NCBI GenBank assembly: GCA_903933475.1
Contig: CAIZKE010000259.1
Location: 1-14,638, forward strand
DNA from: an uncultured Alphaproteobacteria bacterium
GTDB taxonomy: Bacteria > Pseudomonadota > Alphaproteobacteria > Caulobacterales > Caulobacteraceae
DNA length: 14,638 nt
Reading direction: 5' to 3'
Made by a program: the position numbers and the translations under genes
Shown here: one piece after another, positions 1 to 7,650 of the stretch
How positions within the stretch are numbered: position 1 is the stretch's first letter
How the letters are laid out: the number at the start of each line of letters is the position of its first letter
Notes under the pieces: generated by a model
What the model was told of the DNA's origin: nothing
The model's input: only the letters and a program-made list of their open reading frames with translations
Databases searched by the model: none

Positions 1-1869
1 ACCCCAGCCCAGGTCGAAGGTGCGCCCCTTTCCGGGGCCAACCTGATCCGCGACCAGGTCCGGCGCCTGCCCGATGCGCCGGGGGTCTACCGGATGATCG
101 GGGAAGGGGACGAGGTCCTCTATGTCGGCAAGGCCCGCTCCCTGAAAAAGCGGGTCCTGCAGTATGCCCAGGGCCGGTTCCATACCCAACGTATCGCCCT
201 GATGGTCGACCTGACCCGGGCCATGGAGTTCGTGACCACCCGAACCGAGACCGACGCCCTCCTGCTCGAGATCAACCTGATCAAGCAGATGAAGCCACGC
301 TTCAATGTGCTGCTCAGGGACGACAAGAGCTTTCCTGAGATTGTCATCCGGCGGGAACACCCTGCCGCCCAGCTGCGCAAGCACCGCGGTGCCCACACCC
401 TGAAGGGCGATTATTTCGGACCCTTCGCCTCGGCGAACGCGGTGAACCGCACCCTGAACACCCTGCAGAAGGCCTTCCTCCTGCGGTCCTGCACGGACAG
501 TGTCTACGAAAGCCGGACCCGGCCCTGCATGCTGCACCAGATCCGCCGCTGCGCTGCCCCCTGCACAGGCGTCGTCAGCCTTGAGGACTACGCCGTCCTG
601 GTCGACCAGGCCGAGGACTTCCTGCGCGGCCGGAGCCGGGCGGTGATGACCCGGCTCTCGGAGGCGATGCAGGTGGCCTCCGACGACATGGAGTTCGAGC
701 AGGCGGCCCGCCTGCGGGATCGCATCCGCGCCCTCGCCGCCGTCAGCCAGGAGACCCTGGTCAATCCCGAGAGCCTCGAGGAAGCGGATATCTTCGCCCT
801 GCACAGCGATGGCGGCCAGGCCTGCGTCCAGGTCTTCTTCTTCCGGGCGGGTCAGAACTGGGGCAACCGCGCCTATTTCCCGCGGATCGACCGCACCGAT
901 CCGGACCCGACCATACTGGCGGCCTTCATCGGCCAGTTCTACGACGACCGGACGATCCCGAAGCTCATACTGGTCAGCTGCGAGCCGGACGACCGGGATC
1001 TCCTGGCTGAGGCCTTCAGCCTGAAGTCCGGGCGCAGGGTCGAGATCCGCCGGCCCGAGCGGGGGGAAAAGCGTGCCCTGGTCGACGAGGCCGTGACCAA
1101 CGCCCGGGAGGCCCTGGGCCGAAGGCTGGCGGAGGGGTCGGCCCAGACCCGGCTTCTGGCCGGGGTCGCCGAGGCCTTTGGCCTCGATGCGCCGCCCCAG
1201 CGGATCGAGATCTACGACAACAGCCACATCATGGGGACCAACGCGGTCGGCGGCATGGTCGTGGCGGGCGCGGAAGGGTTCCAGAAGGCCCAATACCGCA
1301 AGTTCAACATCCGCAGCGCGGACCTGACCCCTGGCGACGACTACGGCATGATGCGTGAGGTCTTCCGGCGACGCTTCGGCCGGCTGGTTCGGGAGGGCGG
1401 TTCCGGCGAAACCACGGTGCGGCCCGACCTGGTGCTGATCGACGGAGGCGGCGGCCAGCTGGGTGCGGCCCTGGAGATCCTGACCGAGCTGGGGGTCGAC
1501 GACATTCCCGTCATCGGCGTGGCCAAGGGTCCAGACCGGGATGCTGGCCTCGAACGCTTCTTCCTGCCTGGCCAGCCGCCCTTCATGCTGGAGCCCAAGA
1601 GCCCCATCCTCTACTTCCTGCAGAGGCTCCGCGACGAGGCCCACCGCTACGCCATCGGCAGTCACCGGGCGCGCCGGGCGGCGGACATGCGCCGTAATCC
1701 CCTCGACGAGATCGACGGGATCGGCCCCGGCCGCAAGCGGGCCCTTCTGCATGCCTTCGGGTCCGCCGCCGGCGTGGCCCGGGCCTCCACCGACGACCTC
1801 GAAAAGGTGGAGGGCGTCAGTCGCGCCCTCGCCGAACGCGTATTCGCCGCCTTCCATAAGGAGCGCTGA
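1..1869 (+). CDS. uvrC: UvrABC system protein C (excinuclease subunit C), 5'-truncated by the window edge
   Basis: UvrC is the nuclease of nucleotide excision repair: loaded by UvrA/UvrB, it cuts the damaged strand on both sides of a lesion. The frame is open from base 1, so the gene starts upstream; 622 residues are visible, against about 610-650 for the family, so only a few residues are likely missing. Domains in order: GIY-YIG nuclease (GVY at visible residues 28-30 and the EVLYVGKA strand just after), a Cys-rich region near residues 165-187, a UVR motif for UvrB contact near 220-245, the RNase H-like 5' nuclease (IEIYDNSHIMG near 403-413, DLVLIDGGGGQLG near 476-488), and C-terminal helix-hairpin-helix DNA-binding repeats (DEIDGIGPGRK, then VEGVSRALAERVF). 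An internal ATG at base 94 is not the start, because the GIY motif lies before it. The stop overlaps the pgsA start by one base (TGATG). Confidence 0.97.
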   Translation, partial: TPAQVEGAPLSGANLIRDQVRRLPDAPGVYRMIGEGDEVLYVGKARSLKKRVLQYAQGRFHTQRIALMVDLTRAMEFVTTRTETDALLLEINLIKQMKPRFNVLLRDDKSFPEIVIRREHPAAQLRKHRGAHTLKGDYFGPFASANAVNRTLNTLQKAFLLRSCTDSVYESRTRPCMLHQIRRCAAPCTGVVSLEDYAVLVDQAEDFLRGRSRAVMTRLSEAMQVASDDMEFEQAARLRDRIRALAAVSQETLVNPESLEEADIFALHSDGGQACVQVFFFRAGQNWGNRAYFPRIDRTDPDPTILAAFIGQFYDDRTIPKLILVSCEPDDRDLLAEAFSLKSGRRVEIRRPERGEKRALVDEAVTNAREALGRRLAEGSAQTRLLAGVAEAFGLDAPPQRIEIYDNSHIMGTNAVGGMVVAGAEGFQKAQYRKFNIRSADLTPGDDYGMMREVFRRRFGRLVREGGSGETTVRPDLVLIDGGGGQLGAALEILTELGVDDIPVIGVAKGPDRDAGLERFFLPGQPPFMLEPKSPILYFLQRLRDEAHRYAIGSHRARRAADMRRNPLDEIDGIGPGRKRALLHAFGSAAGVARASTDDLEKVEGVSRALAERVFAAFHKER

Positions 1870-2435
1870 TGAAGGCCCTGCCCAACATCCTGTCCATCGG
1901 TCGAATCCTCCTGACCCTGGCCATGTTCGCCGCCCTGGTGGCCGTCGGTGCTGGCCGGGACCCCGGGGGCCAGTTGGCGGCCTTCGCCTTCTGGGCCTTC
2001 GTGATCGCGGCGGTGACGGACTTCCTCGACGGATGGCTGGCCCGCCGGTTCGACGCCATCACCGTCTGGGGCACCATCCTGGATCCGATCGGCGACAAGA
2101 TCCTGGTCTGCGGGGCGGTGATTGGTCTCCTGGCGGCGGGCGCCGGTCCGGCCTTCGCGCTTCCGGCGGGTCTGATCCTGTTCCGGGAGTTCGCGGTCAG
2201 CGCCCTGCGCGAGGTTGGCGCCTCCCGGGGGCTGAAGCTTCCGGTGACCGGTCTCGCCAAGTGGAAGACGGCGGTGCAACTCGTCGCCCTGGCGGGCATG
2301 CTGGGGACGGGCCTGCTGCCTTTTCTGCCGCCCCTCCTGCCCCTGGGGCTGGTCTGGGTCGCGGCCCTGCTGACGGTCTGGACCGGGATCGAATACCTTG
2401 TCCAGACGCGCCGCGGTCTCGCCGGCCTGACCTGA
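1869..2435 (+). CDS. pgsA: CDP-diacylglycerol--glycerol-3-phosphate 3-phosphatidyltransferase
   Basis: This enzyme makes phosphatidylglycerophosphate from CDP-diacylglycerol and glycerol-3-phosphate in the inner membrane, the committed step to phosphatidylglycerol and cardiolipin. The 188-residue protein has the full CDP-alcohol phosphotransferase signature D-x2-D-G-x2-A-R-x8-G-x3-D-x3-D, with Asp51, Asp54, Asp72 and Asp76 as metal and catalytic residues. Hydrophobic segments near 7-27, 36-50, 83-105, 135-150 and 155-175 fit a multi-pass membrane protein of normal size. The ATG overlaps the uvrC stop by one base, so translation is coupled. A uvrC-pgsA pair is common in alphaproteobacteria; where I recall it being followed by moaD/moaE, here pgsA instead ends 14 bases from a convergent Lrp-type gene. 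Confidence 0.95.
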   Translation: MKALPNILSIGRILLTLAMFAALVAVGAGRDPGGQLAAFAFWAFVIAAVTDFLDGWLARRFDAITVWGTILDPIGDKILVCGAVIGLLAAGAGPAFALPAGLILFREFAVSALREVGASRGLKLPVTGLAKWKTAVQLVALAGMLGTGLLPFLPPLLPLGLVWVAALLTVWTGIEYLVQTRRGLAGLT

Positions 2436-2449
2436 CGCCTGCGCCGGAT

Positions 2450-2941
2450 CTAGCTGGCCACGTGCGGGGTGATGAGGCCCAGGGGCGCCGCTGTGGTGTT
2501 CTTTACGGACCGGATGACGATCCGGCTCTCGATGTTCGAGACCAGGCCCAGGGACAGCAGGGTGCCCCTCAGGAACTCGTCGAAGGCGGGCATGTCGCGG
2601 GTGACGATCCGCAGTTCATAGTCCGCCGATCCCGTCACCGTGGCGCATTGCACCACCTCGGGCATGTCCATGATCGCCCGGTCGAAGGCGTCGAGATTGT
2701 CCTTGGTCGGCAGGGCCAGCTTGACCGTGCAGTAGACCTCGAAGGACAGGCCGAGCTTCCCCCGGTCAAGGATGGTCACCCGCCGCTGGATCACGCCGGT
2801 ATCCTCCAGGCGCTTGATCCGGCGCCAACAGGGGCTGGAGGACAGGCCCACGCGATCGGCGATCTCGGCGACGGACAGTCCTGCGTCGTTCTGGATCAGG
2901 TCCAGGATTCGGGCGTCGATGGCGTCCAGGGACTCGGTCAC
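2450..2941 (-). CDS. Lrp/AsnC-family transcriptional regulator
   Basis: A 163-residue regulator of the feast/famine family. The N-terminal winged helix-turn-helix spans roughly residues 5-60 (LSVAEIADRVGLSSSPCWRRIKRLE region), and the C-terminal RAM ligand-binding domain follows, with the typical GSADYELRI strand near residues 104-112. Such proteins bind amino acids or related small molecules and often control a neighbouring gene as well as their own. The start is set at a GTG (2941-2939) because AAGGAG lies five bases before it; a TTG 18 bases further out would place that ribosome site inside the gene. It is divergent from the FAD oxidoreductase at 3100, across 158 bases that could hold both promoters, so the oxidase is a plausible target (inference). 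Its effector cannot be read from the sequence. Confidence 0.92.
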   Translation of the reverse strand: MTESLDAIDARILDLIQNDAGLSVAEIADRVGLSSSPCWRRIKRLEDTGVIQRRVTILDRGKLGLSFEVYCTVKLALPTKDNLDAFDRAIMDMPEVVQCATVTGSADYELRIVTRDMPAFDEFLRGTLLSLGLVSNIESRIVIRSVKNTTAAPLGLITPHVAS

Positions 2942-2946
2942 GCACT

Positions 2947-2952
2947 CTCCTT
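2947..2952 (-). promoter_or_regulatory. Ribosome binding site of the Lrp-family gene
   Basis: AAGGAG on the minus strand with a five-base spacer before the GTG at 2941. It decides the start against the upstream in-frame TTG at 2959. Confidence 0.75.
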
Positions 2953-3099
2953 GCGTCAATTGAGCATGGATCTACCGGGCGGGGCCCTAACCAAGCCGCT
3001 CAGCGCAGACTTGTGCCCCAAAATGGCGGTCACACGCAACACCAGACCAACAGGTGCCCTGCGACTTGCATTCCCGCCGGACTGGTTTAGGCGTCGGGC

Positions 3100-4212
3100 A
3101 TGTCCGCTTTCGACTTTGACGCTGTGGTGGTGGGGGCCGGCGCCGTGGGCCTCGCCTGCGGCTACGCCCTGGCCGCCCGCGGTCAGTCGACCGTGGTGCT
3201 GGAGGCCGGTCCGCGGATCGGCGAAGGGGTCTCGGCGCGGAACTCCGAGGTCGTCCATGGCGGGCTCTACTACCCGACCGGTTCGCTGAAGGCTCGCCTG
3301 TGCGTCCAGGGCCGCCGAGCCCTGTACGCCTTTCTGGAAGCCCACGGCGTCGCCTTCGACCGTTGCGGCAAGCTGGTGGTCTTCAACGGTCCCGAGGAAC
3401 TGGGGCGGCTCGATGGCATCCTCGCCCAGGCCCGCACCAATGACGTCGAGGGGATGGCCGTGCTTTCCGTCGCCCAGGCCCACGCCCTGGAGCCGGACCT
3501 GAAGTGCGATGCAGCCCTCATCTCGCCAGAGAGCGGGGTGTTTGACAGCCATGGCTACATGCTGGCCCTCCAGGGCGAGATCGAGTCCCGCGGCGGCGCC
3601 GTCGCCCTCTCGACGCCCTTCGAGGGGGCCGAGCCCCTGGCCGGTGGTGGCTGGAGGGTCCGGGCGGGCGGGTCCGAGCCGACCGTCCTGACCGCCGCGC
3701 GCCTGGTCACGGCCCCGGGCCTCGACGCCCAGGCGGTCGCGGCCCGCATCTCGGGCTTCGCCGCGACCTCCATTCCGGAGGCCCACTACGGCAAGGGCGT
3801 TTACTTCCGGCTTTCGGGGCGTGCGCCCTTTGCCCGGCTGATCTATCCGCCGCCGATCCACGGTGCCCTGGGCACGCATTACCGCCGCGACCTGGGCGGC
3901 CAGGCGGTCTTCGGTCCGGATCTCGAGTTTGTGGAGACCCTGGACTATTCCGTCGATCCCGCCCGCGCCGTCGTCTTCGCCGACTATATCCGCAGGTTCT
4001 GGCCGGGCCTGCCGGAGGGTGCCCTGCAGCCGGACTATGCCGGGATCCGGCCCAAGCTCCATGGACCCGGCCAGTCCCAGCCGGACTTCCGGATCGACGG
4101 CCCGGAGGCCCACGGCCTTGAAGGTCTGGTGGTCCTGTTCGGGATCGAGAGCCCGGGCCTGACCAGTTCCCTCGCCATCGGCGAGGAGGTCACCGGGCGG
4201 CTCGGGCTCTAG
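3100..4212 (+). CDS. FAD-dependent oxidoreductase, L-2-hydroxyglutarate oxidase-like (DAO family)
   Basis: The 370-residue protein opens with a Rossmann FAD-binding motif (GAGAVG at 12-17, acidic Glu35 closing the second strand). It continues with the block GEGVSARNSEVVHGGLYYPT (41-60), which is characteristic of the LhgO/L2HGDH branch of D-amino-acid-oxidase-like flavoproteins. The C-terminal GIRPKLHGPG block and FGIESPGLTSSLAIGEEV (split around 340-362) are also typical. Family members oxidise L-2-hydroxyglutarate to 2-oxoglutarate and pass electrons to the membrane quinone pool. At 370 residues it is somewhat shorter than E. coli LhgO (about 420), so the exact substrate is uncertain; another 2-hydroxy or amino acid is possible. 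No strong ribosome site precedes the ATG. It is divergent from the Lrp-type regulator, and its stop overlaps the stop of the opposing thioredoxin-like gene inside one CTAG. Confidence 0.85.
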   Translation: MSAFDFDAVVVGAGAVGLACGYALAARGQSTVVLEAGPRIGEGVSARNSEVVHGGLYYPTGSLKARLCVQGRRALYAFLEAHGVAFDRCGKLVVFNGPEELGRLDGILAQARTNDVEGMAVLSVAQAHALEPDLKCDAALISPESGVFDSHGYMLALQGEIESRGGAVALSTPFEGAEPLAGGGWRVRAGGSEPTVLTAARLVTAPGLDAQAVAARISGFAATSIPEAHYGKGVYFRLSGRAPFARLIYPPPIHGALGTHYRRDLGGQAVFGPDLEFVETLDYSVDPARAVVFADYIRRFWPGLPEGALQPDYAGIRPKLHGPGQSQPDFRIDGPEAHGLEGLVVLFGIESPGLTSSLAIGEEVTGRLGL

Positions 4213-4727
4213 ACCGCCCAGCCGGCGATCCAGTCCGCCAGGGCCTGGGGCGACATCTTCCGGGCGCTGGACAGGGCGCTGAAGTTGTCGGGGTTGAGAA
4301 GGCGGTCCGTCTTCGGGTCGATCACCATCAGGGCCGGCACCCCCGGCAGGCGCGAGGTGATGCCGTACCGCGCCGGGATCTGCAGGTTACGGTCGAAACG
4401 ACCGACATCGACCATCACCGTCACGAAATGCACCTTCATGAACCGGTCGAGTTCGGGCAGGGCCATGGTGCCCGCCAGGACCCGGCAGTCCGGGCACCAG
4501 TTGCCGCCAAGGTCGATGATGAGGCGCTTGCCCTTGCGGCGGGCCTCGGTGCGGGCGCGATCCACGGCGGCGTTGGCGTCGGCCGCTTCGTCGTAGGGCA
4601 GGGGCAGGGGGGTTTTCAGCTCTGCGAAGGTGGCGATCGACATGCGCGGCGCCGGCCGGGCGGCGAGGGCGGGTTGGGCTGCGACCGTAGAGGCGGCGGC
4701 AGTCAGGATCAGGCGGCGGCGGTTCAT
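4209..4727 (-). CDS. Exported thioredoxin-fold protein with a CPDC active site
   Basis: A 172-residue protein with an N-terminal signal of Tat-like character (three arginines at 3-5, then a hydrophobic run ending in AQPALA at 17-22), followed by a thioredoxin fold. The redox motif is Trp77-Cys78-Pro-Asp-Cys81 at the end of the LIIDLGGN strand, and the cis-proline expected opposite it is Pro131 (PGVPALMV). This suggests a periplasmic thiol-disulfide reductase or oxidoreductase of the thioredoxin-like family; the substrate is unknown. The ATG overlaps the stop of the upstream kinase gene by four bases (ATGA), so the two are translated together as the last genes of a pdxH operon. The three arginines could also belong to an ordinary Sec signal, since a strict SRRxFLK box is not present. 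Confidence 0.85.
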   Translation of the reverse strand: MNRRRLILTAAASTVAAQPALAARPAPRMSIATFAELKTPLPLPYDEAADANAAVDRARTEARRKGKRLIIDLGGNWCPDCRVLAGTMALPELDRFMKVHFVTVMVDVGRFDRNLQIPARYGITSRLPGVPALMVIDPKTDRLLNPDNFSALSSARKMSPQALADWIAGWAV

Positions 4728-6229
4728 GTCTGTGCGGCTCCGGAGGCTCGAGCAAACACTTCCAACGCGGCGGGGGTGGCGTCAAGTTCCGCCCTCAGCC
4801 GGGACCAGGCGATCGAACCGGCGTCCCGTGTCGCCTGCTGTTCGAGGGTCTGGAGGTCGGCATCGGAGGCGTCTCCGGACCGGCCGGCCAGGCGGGACCT
4901 CAGGACCTCCGGGGTGCCCTCCAGCCAGACGGCGGCGAAGGGCAGGCCCAGGCGGTCCGCCAGGTCGGCCGCTGCGCCCCTGTGCTCAGGATCGAGGAAG
5001 GTCGCGTCCAGGATCACGGACCGCCCGGCGGCGAGCAGGCTCGTGGCTTCGGCGAAAAGGGCCGCGTGGATGCGGTCTGACACTCCCGGGGCATAGGCCT
5101 CAGGCGGCAGCCGGTCTGTGGGCGCGACGCCGGACAGCCGCTTGCGGATCTCGTCGGACCGCAGGACGACCGCGCCGGGCGAGGCGCCCAGCTGTGGGGC
5201 GACGGCCCGGGCCAGGGTGGTCTTGCCGGTCCCGGACATCCCGCCCACGGCGAACAGGCGCGGAGGCTCGGGCTGCAGGTGGCGAAGGGCGGCGGCCAGG
5301 TAGGCCCGGCCCCCTTCGTCGTGGCCGGAATTGGCCTCGACGTGGGCGCGCACCACCGCCCGGACGGAGAGCATGAGGGGCAGGACGGCCAGGCCCTCCC
5401 GAAGACCCTCGCCCTCCCGCCGGGCGGCCTCGTCGAGCCAGGCGTCCAGCACCCGGCAGGCGGCGTCGCGCCGGTTGCGGAAGTCCAGGTCCATCAACAG
5501 GAAGGCAAGGTCGTACTGGATGTCGATGTCCGACAGGCGGTCATTGAACTCGATGCAGTCGAAGAGGACCGGGCGACCGTCCTCCAGCAGGATGTTCCCG
5601 AGGTGCAGGTCGGCGTGGCAGCGGCGGGTGAAGCCGGCCCGGCGGCGGGCCTCCAGCACCCCGGCGGCGTCCGCAAAGCGTCCTGCCGTGGTCGCGATCA
5701 CCGCCTCCACAGCGTCCCGGCCGAGGCGGTCCGCGAGGCCCGTCAGGAGGTGGGCGTTGGAGTCGATGGTGTAGGCCAGGCCGTCCGCACCGCCACCCTC
5801 AGGACGGAGGGGCGCGGCGGCGTGGAGGCGGGAGATTTCCCGGCCAAGGGCCTCGGCCAGGGACCCATCCACGGACCCCGGCCGGGCCGACAGGACAGAG
5901 CCCTCGTCGAACCGCCGCATCTCGACGACGTAGTCCAAGACGGGTCCGGTCCCGTCCAGCTCCAGCCTGTCGCCGGACCGGGTGACGGCGTGGACCCGGC
6001 GGTAGATGTCGGGCGCCGCAGGCGAATTGAAGGCGATCTCGCGCTCGGCCGCCTCGCGACGTCGCTCCAGGGTGGTGAAGTCCACATAGCCCAGGTCCAC
6101 CGGCCGCTTCACCTTCCAGGCGGTGTCGCCCGCCAGGTAGACGCGGTTGCAGGCGGTCTCGATCCGGCGTCCGCCCAGGGCGGTGAAAAAGGCGTCGACC
6201 GCCGCTTCGTCGCCGGCTTCCGGTGTCAC
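4724..6229 (-). CDS. Two-domain kinase: APH-like phosphotransferase fused to a P-loop kinase
   Basis: A 501-residue fusion. The N-terminal half resembles aminoglycoside-phosphotransferase/choline-kinase-like proteins: a lysine-bearing strand (VKRPVDLGYVDF, 40-51), the catalytic loop His205-x-Asp207-x-His209-x2-Asn212, and the second metal-binding aspartate Asp224 in LFDCIEFND. The C-terminal third is a small-molecule P-loop kinase with Walker A GGMSGTGKTT (329-338), an RSDEIRKRL segment (357-365) and a conserved ILDATF strand (406-411). Proteins of this architecture are commonly labelled bifunctional aminoglycoside phosphotransferase/ATP-binding protein, but a true resistance role is not implied; the substrate is unknown. 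The start is a GTG whose bases overlap the pdxH stop (GTGA), and the stop overlaps the next ATG (ATGA), so the three genes are coupled. The link to pdxH may be purely transcriptional or may hint at cofactor phosphorylation (speculative). Confidence 0.88.
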   Translation of the reverse strand: MTPEAGDEAAVDAFFTALGGRRIETACNRVYLAGDTAWKVKRPVDLGYVDFTTLERRREAAEREIAFNSPAAPDIYRRVHAVTRSGDRLELDGTGPVLDYVVEMRRFDEGSVLSARPGSVDGSLAEALGREISRLHAAAPLRPEGGGADGLAYTIDSNAHLLTGLADRLGRDAVEAVIATTAGRFADAAGVLEARRRAGFTRRCHADLHLGNILLEDGRPVLFDCIEFNDRLSDIDIQYDLAFLLMDLDFRNRRDAACRVLDAWLDEAARREGEGLREGLAVLPLMLSVRAVVRAHVEANSGHDEGGRAYLAAALRHLQPEPPRLFAVGGMSGTGKTTLARAVAPQLGASPGAVVLRSDEIRKRLSGVAPTDRLPPEAYAPGVSDRIHAALFAEATSLLAAGRSVILDATFLDPEHRGAAADLADRLGLPFAAVWLEGTPEVLRSRLAGRSGDASDADLQTLEQQATRDAGSIAWSRLRAELDATPAALEVFARASGAAQT

Positions 6230-6888
6230 GGATAGAGCCGGCTTGTCGTCCAGCCGCCGGGTGCCGCCTCGAAGACAAGCCGTTCGTGCAGGCGGAAGGC
6301 CCGGTCGCGCCAGAACTCGATGTGCGAGGGCGTGATCCGGAAACCCGACCAGTGGGGCGGGCGCGGCGCCTTGCCCAGGCCGAACTTAAGCCCGTAGGCG
6401 GCGATGGCCTTCTCGAAGGCCAGGCGATCGGGCAGGGGCTGGGACTGCTGCGAGGCCCAGGCGCCCAGCTGGGCGGGCCGGGCCCGGGTGGCCCAGTAGG
6501 CGTCGGCCTCCGCGTCGCTGACCGCCGAGACCGTCCCGCGCACCCGGACCTGCCGGCGCAGGGACTTCCAGTGGAAGAGCAGGGCCGCCTTGCCGCTGGC
6601 GGCCAGCTGCCGGCCCTTGGCGCTGTCGAGGTTGGTGTAGAAGACGAAGCCGTCGGGCCCGGCGTCCTTCAGGAGGACCATGCGCACGTCCGGCAGACCG
6701 TCCGGATCGACCGTGGCCAGGGCCATGGCGTTGGGGTCATTGACCTCACCCCTGACGGCCTCGGCCAGCCAGTCGGCGAACAGGGCGATCGGATCCTCCG
6801 CCGTCAGGGGCGGAAGGTCGGCACCGGCCACAGCCTTGAGGTATTCGTCCTCGGTGGGCGACGGGGGAATGGGAGGTTTCTCGGTCAT
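6226..6888 (-). CDS. pdxH: Pyridoxine/pyridoxamine 5'-phosphate oxidase
   Basis: PdxH is an FMN-dependent cytosolic oxidase that converts pyridoxine- or pyridoxamine-5'-phosphate to pyridoxal-5'-phosphate, the final step of vitamin B6 synthesis and salvage. The 220-residue protein has normal length and all family blocks: VRMVLLK (68-74) and YTNLDSAKGRQL (84-95) for FMN and substrate phosphate, LLFHWKSLRRQVRVRG (103-118), the PRPPHWSGFRI loop (175-185), IEFWRDRAFRLHER (190-203) and the C-terminal W-x3-RLYP end (213-220). The ATG at 6888 is the start in keeping with family length. It heads a coupled minus-strand operon with the kinase and the thioredoxin-like gene, and is divergent from the dienelactone-hydrolase gene across 71 bases. 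Confidence 0.97.
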   Translation of the reverse strand: MTEKPPIPPSPTEDEYLKAVAGADLPPLTAEDPIALFADWLAEAVRGEVNDPNAMALATVDPDGLPDVRMVLLKDAGPDGFVFYTNLDSAKGRQLAASGKAALLFHWKSLRRQVRVRGTVSAVSDAEADAYWATRARPAQLGAWASQQSQPLPDRLAFEKAIAAYGLKFGLGKAPRPPHWSGFRITPSHIEFWRDRAFRLHERLVFEAAPGGWTTSRLYP

Positions 6889-6945
6889 TCGCGCCCTATA
6901 GCGCAGCCGGGCCGCCGACGGTATGGCTAGCGACGAAGCCCGGTC

Positions 6946-6952
6946 GAGGAGG
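6946..6952 (+). promoter_or_regulatory. Strong ribosome binding site of the dienelactone-hydrolase-family gene
   Basis: GAGGAGG with a seven-base spacer to the ATG at 6960; the best Shine-Dalgarno match in the window, suggesting efficient translation. Confidence 0.8.
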
Positions 6953-6959
6953 AATTCGC

Positions 6960-7640
6960 ATGGCGACGCGCGGACAGATGATCCGGATGAAGATGAGCGA
7001 TGGCGCCGAGATCGGCGTCTATCACGTGGAGCCGACGGGCGCGCGGCGCGGCGGCCTGGTCCTGATCCAGGAGATTTTCGGGGTCACCGAGCATATCCGC
7101 GAGCAGTGCGACCTCTTCGCCGACCAAGGCTACGAGGTCCTGGCGCCGGCGCTCTATGACCGCGAGGTCCCCGGCTTCGAGGCCAGTTATTCCGAGGAGG
7201 ACATCCAGCGCGCCATCCAGGTGGCCCGCCAGCTGCACGACTTCGAGGTCTCGCTGAAGGACGCCCAGACCTGCATCGACGCCCTGAAGGCCAAGGGCCC
7301 GGTCTTCATGACTGGCTACTGCTATGGCGGCTCGGTGACCTGGGCCATGGCGGCCCGTTCCGGCGACCTGGCTGCCGCCTCCGGCTATTACGGGGGCATG
7401 ATCCCGACCCAGGCGAACCTGGAGCCGAAGTGCCCGACCATCCTGCACTTCGGCGCCCACGACCACGGCATCCCCTTGCCCGGCGTGGAGCGGGTGGCTG
7501 AACTGCACCCGGAGGTGGCCGTGCACATCTACGATGCAGGCCATGGCTTCCAGTCCGACCGCCGGACCGACTACCACGAGCCCAGCGCGACGCTCGCCCG
7601 GCAGCGGACCCTGGCCCTGTTCCACGCGAACGGCGGCTAG
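6960..7640 (+). CDS. Dienelactone hydrolase family protein
   Basis: A 226-residue cytosolic alpha/beta-hydrolase of the DLH family. The nucleophile elbow is Gly-Tyr-Cys121-Tyr-Gly-Gly, so the nucleophile is cysteine as in true dienelactone hydrolases. The acid is probably Asp168 (HFGAHDHGIP), the base His195 (GHGF), and Glu38 (IQEIFG) is the conserved residue that interacts with the cysteine in the resting enzyme. Length matches the family (about 230). True dienelactone hydrolases act in chlorocatechol breakdown, but no catabolic genes for aromatics are nearby, so a general carboxymethylenebutenolidase-like or esterase role is safer. A strong ribosome site precedes the ATG. The stop is only 10 bases before aroC, so the two are probably co-transcribed; the functional link is unclear. 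Confidence 0.9.
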   Translation: MATRGQMIRMKMSDGAEIGVYHVEPTGARRGGLVLIQEIFGVTEHIREQCDLFADQGYEVLAPALYDREVPGFEASYSEEDIQRAIQVARQLHDFEVSLKDAQTCIDALKAKGPVFMTGYCYGGSVTWAMAARSGDLAAASGYYGGMIPTQANLEPKCPTILHFGAHDHGIPLPGVERVAELHPEVAVHIYDAGHGFQSDRRTDYHEPSATLARQRTLALFHANGG

Positions 7641-7650
7641 GCCGGGCCGC

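Noticed and set aside
3040..3056. CACC-AGACCAACA-GGTG, a possible operator between the Lrp-type gene and the flavoenzyme gene
   Set aside because: Only four paired bases at each end and no AT-rich Lrp-like core; too weak to call a regulatory site.
1541..3289. Long open frame (582 codons) on the plus strand crossing uvrC, pgsA, the Lrp gene and the start of the flavoenzyme
   Set aside because: It spans three well-supported genes in other frames and lacks domain character; it is a product of high GC content.
2956..4113. Long open frame on the minus strand (385 codons) opposite the flavoenzyme gene
   Set aside because: GC-rich shadow of the gene at 3100-4212; its composition is Gly/Arg/Ala-rich with no recognisable domain.
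4724..6229. Aminoglycoside resistance gene
   Set aside because: The APH-like fold is shared by many small-molecule and protein kinases. The P-loop kinase fusion and coupling to pdxH point to a housekeeping or unknown role, not to resistance.
5279..6235. Plus-strand open frame (318 codons) opposite the kinase gene
   Set aside because: Antisense shadow of a gene with clear Walker A and APH motifs; its own translation is low-complexity and unassignable.
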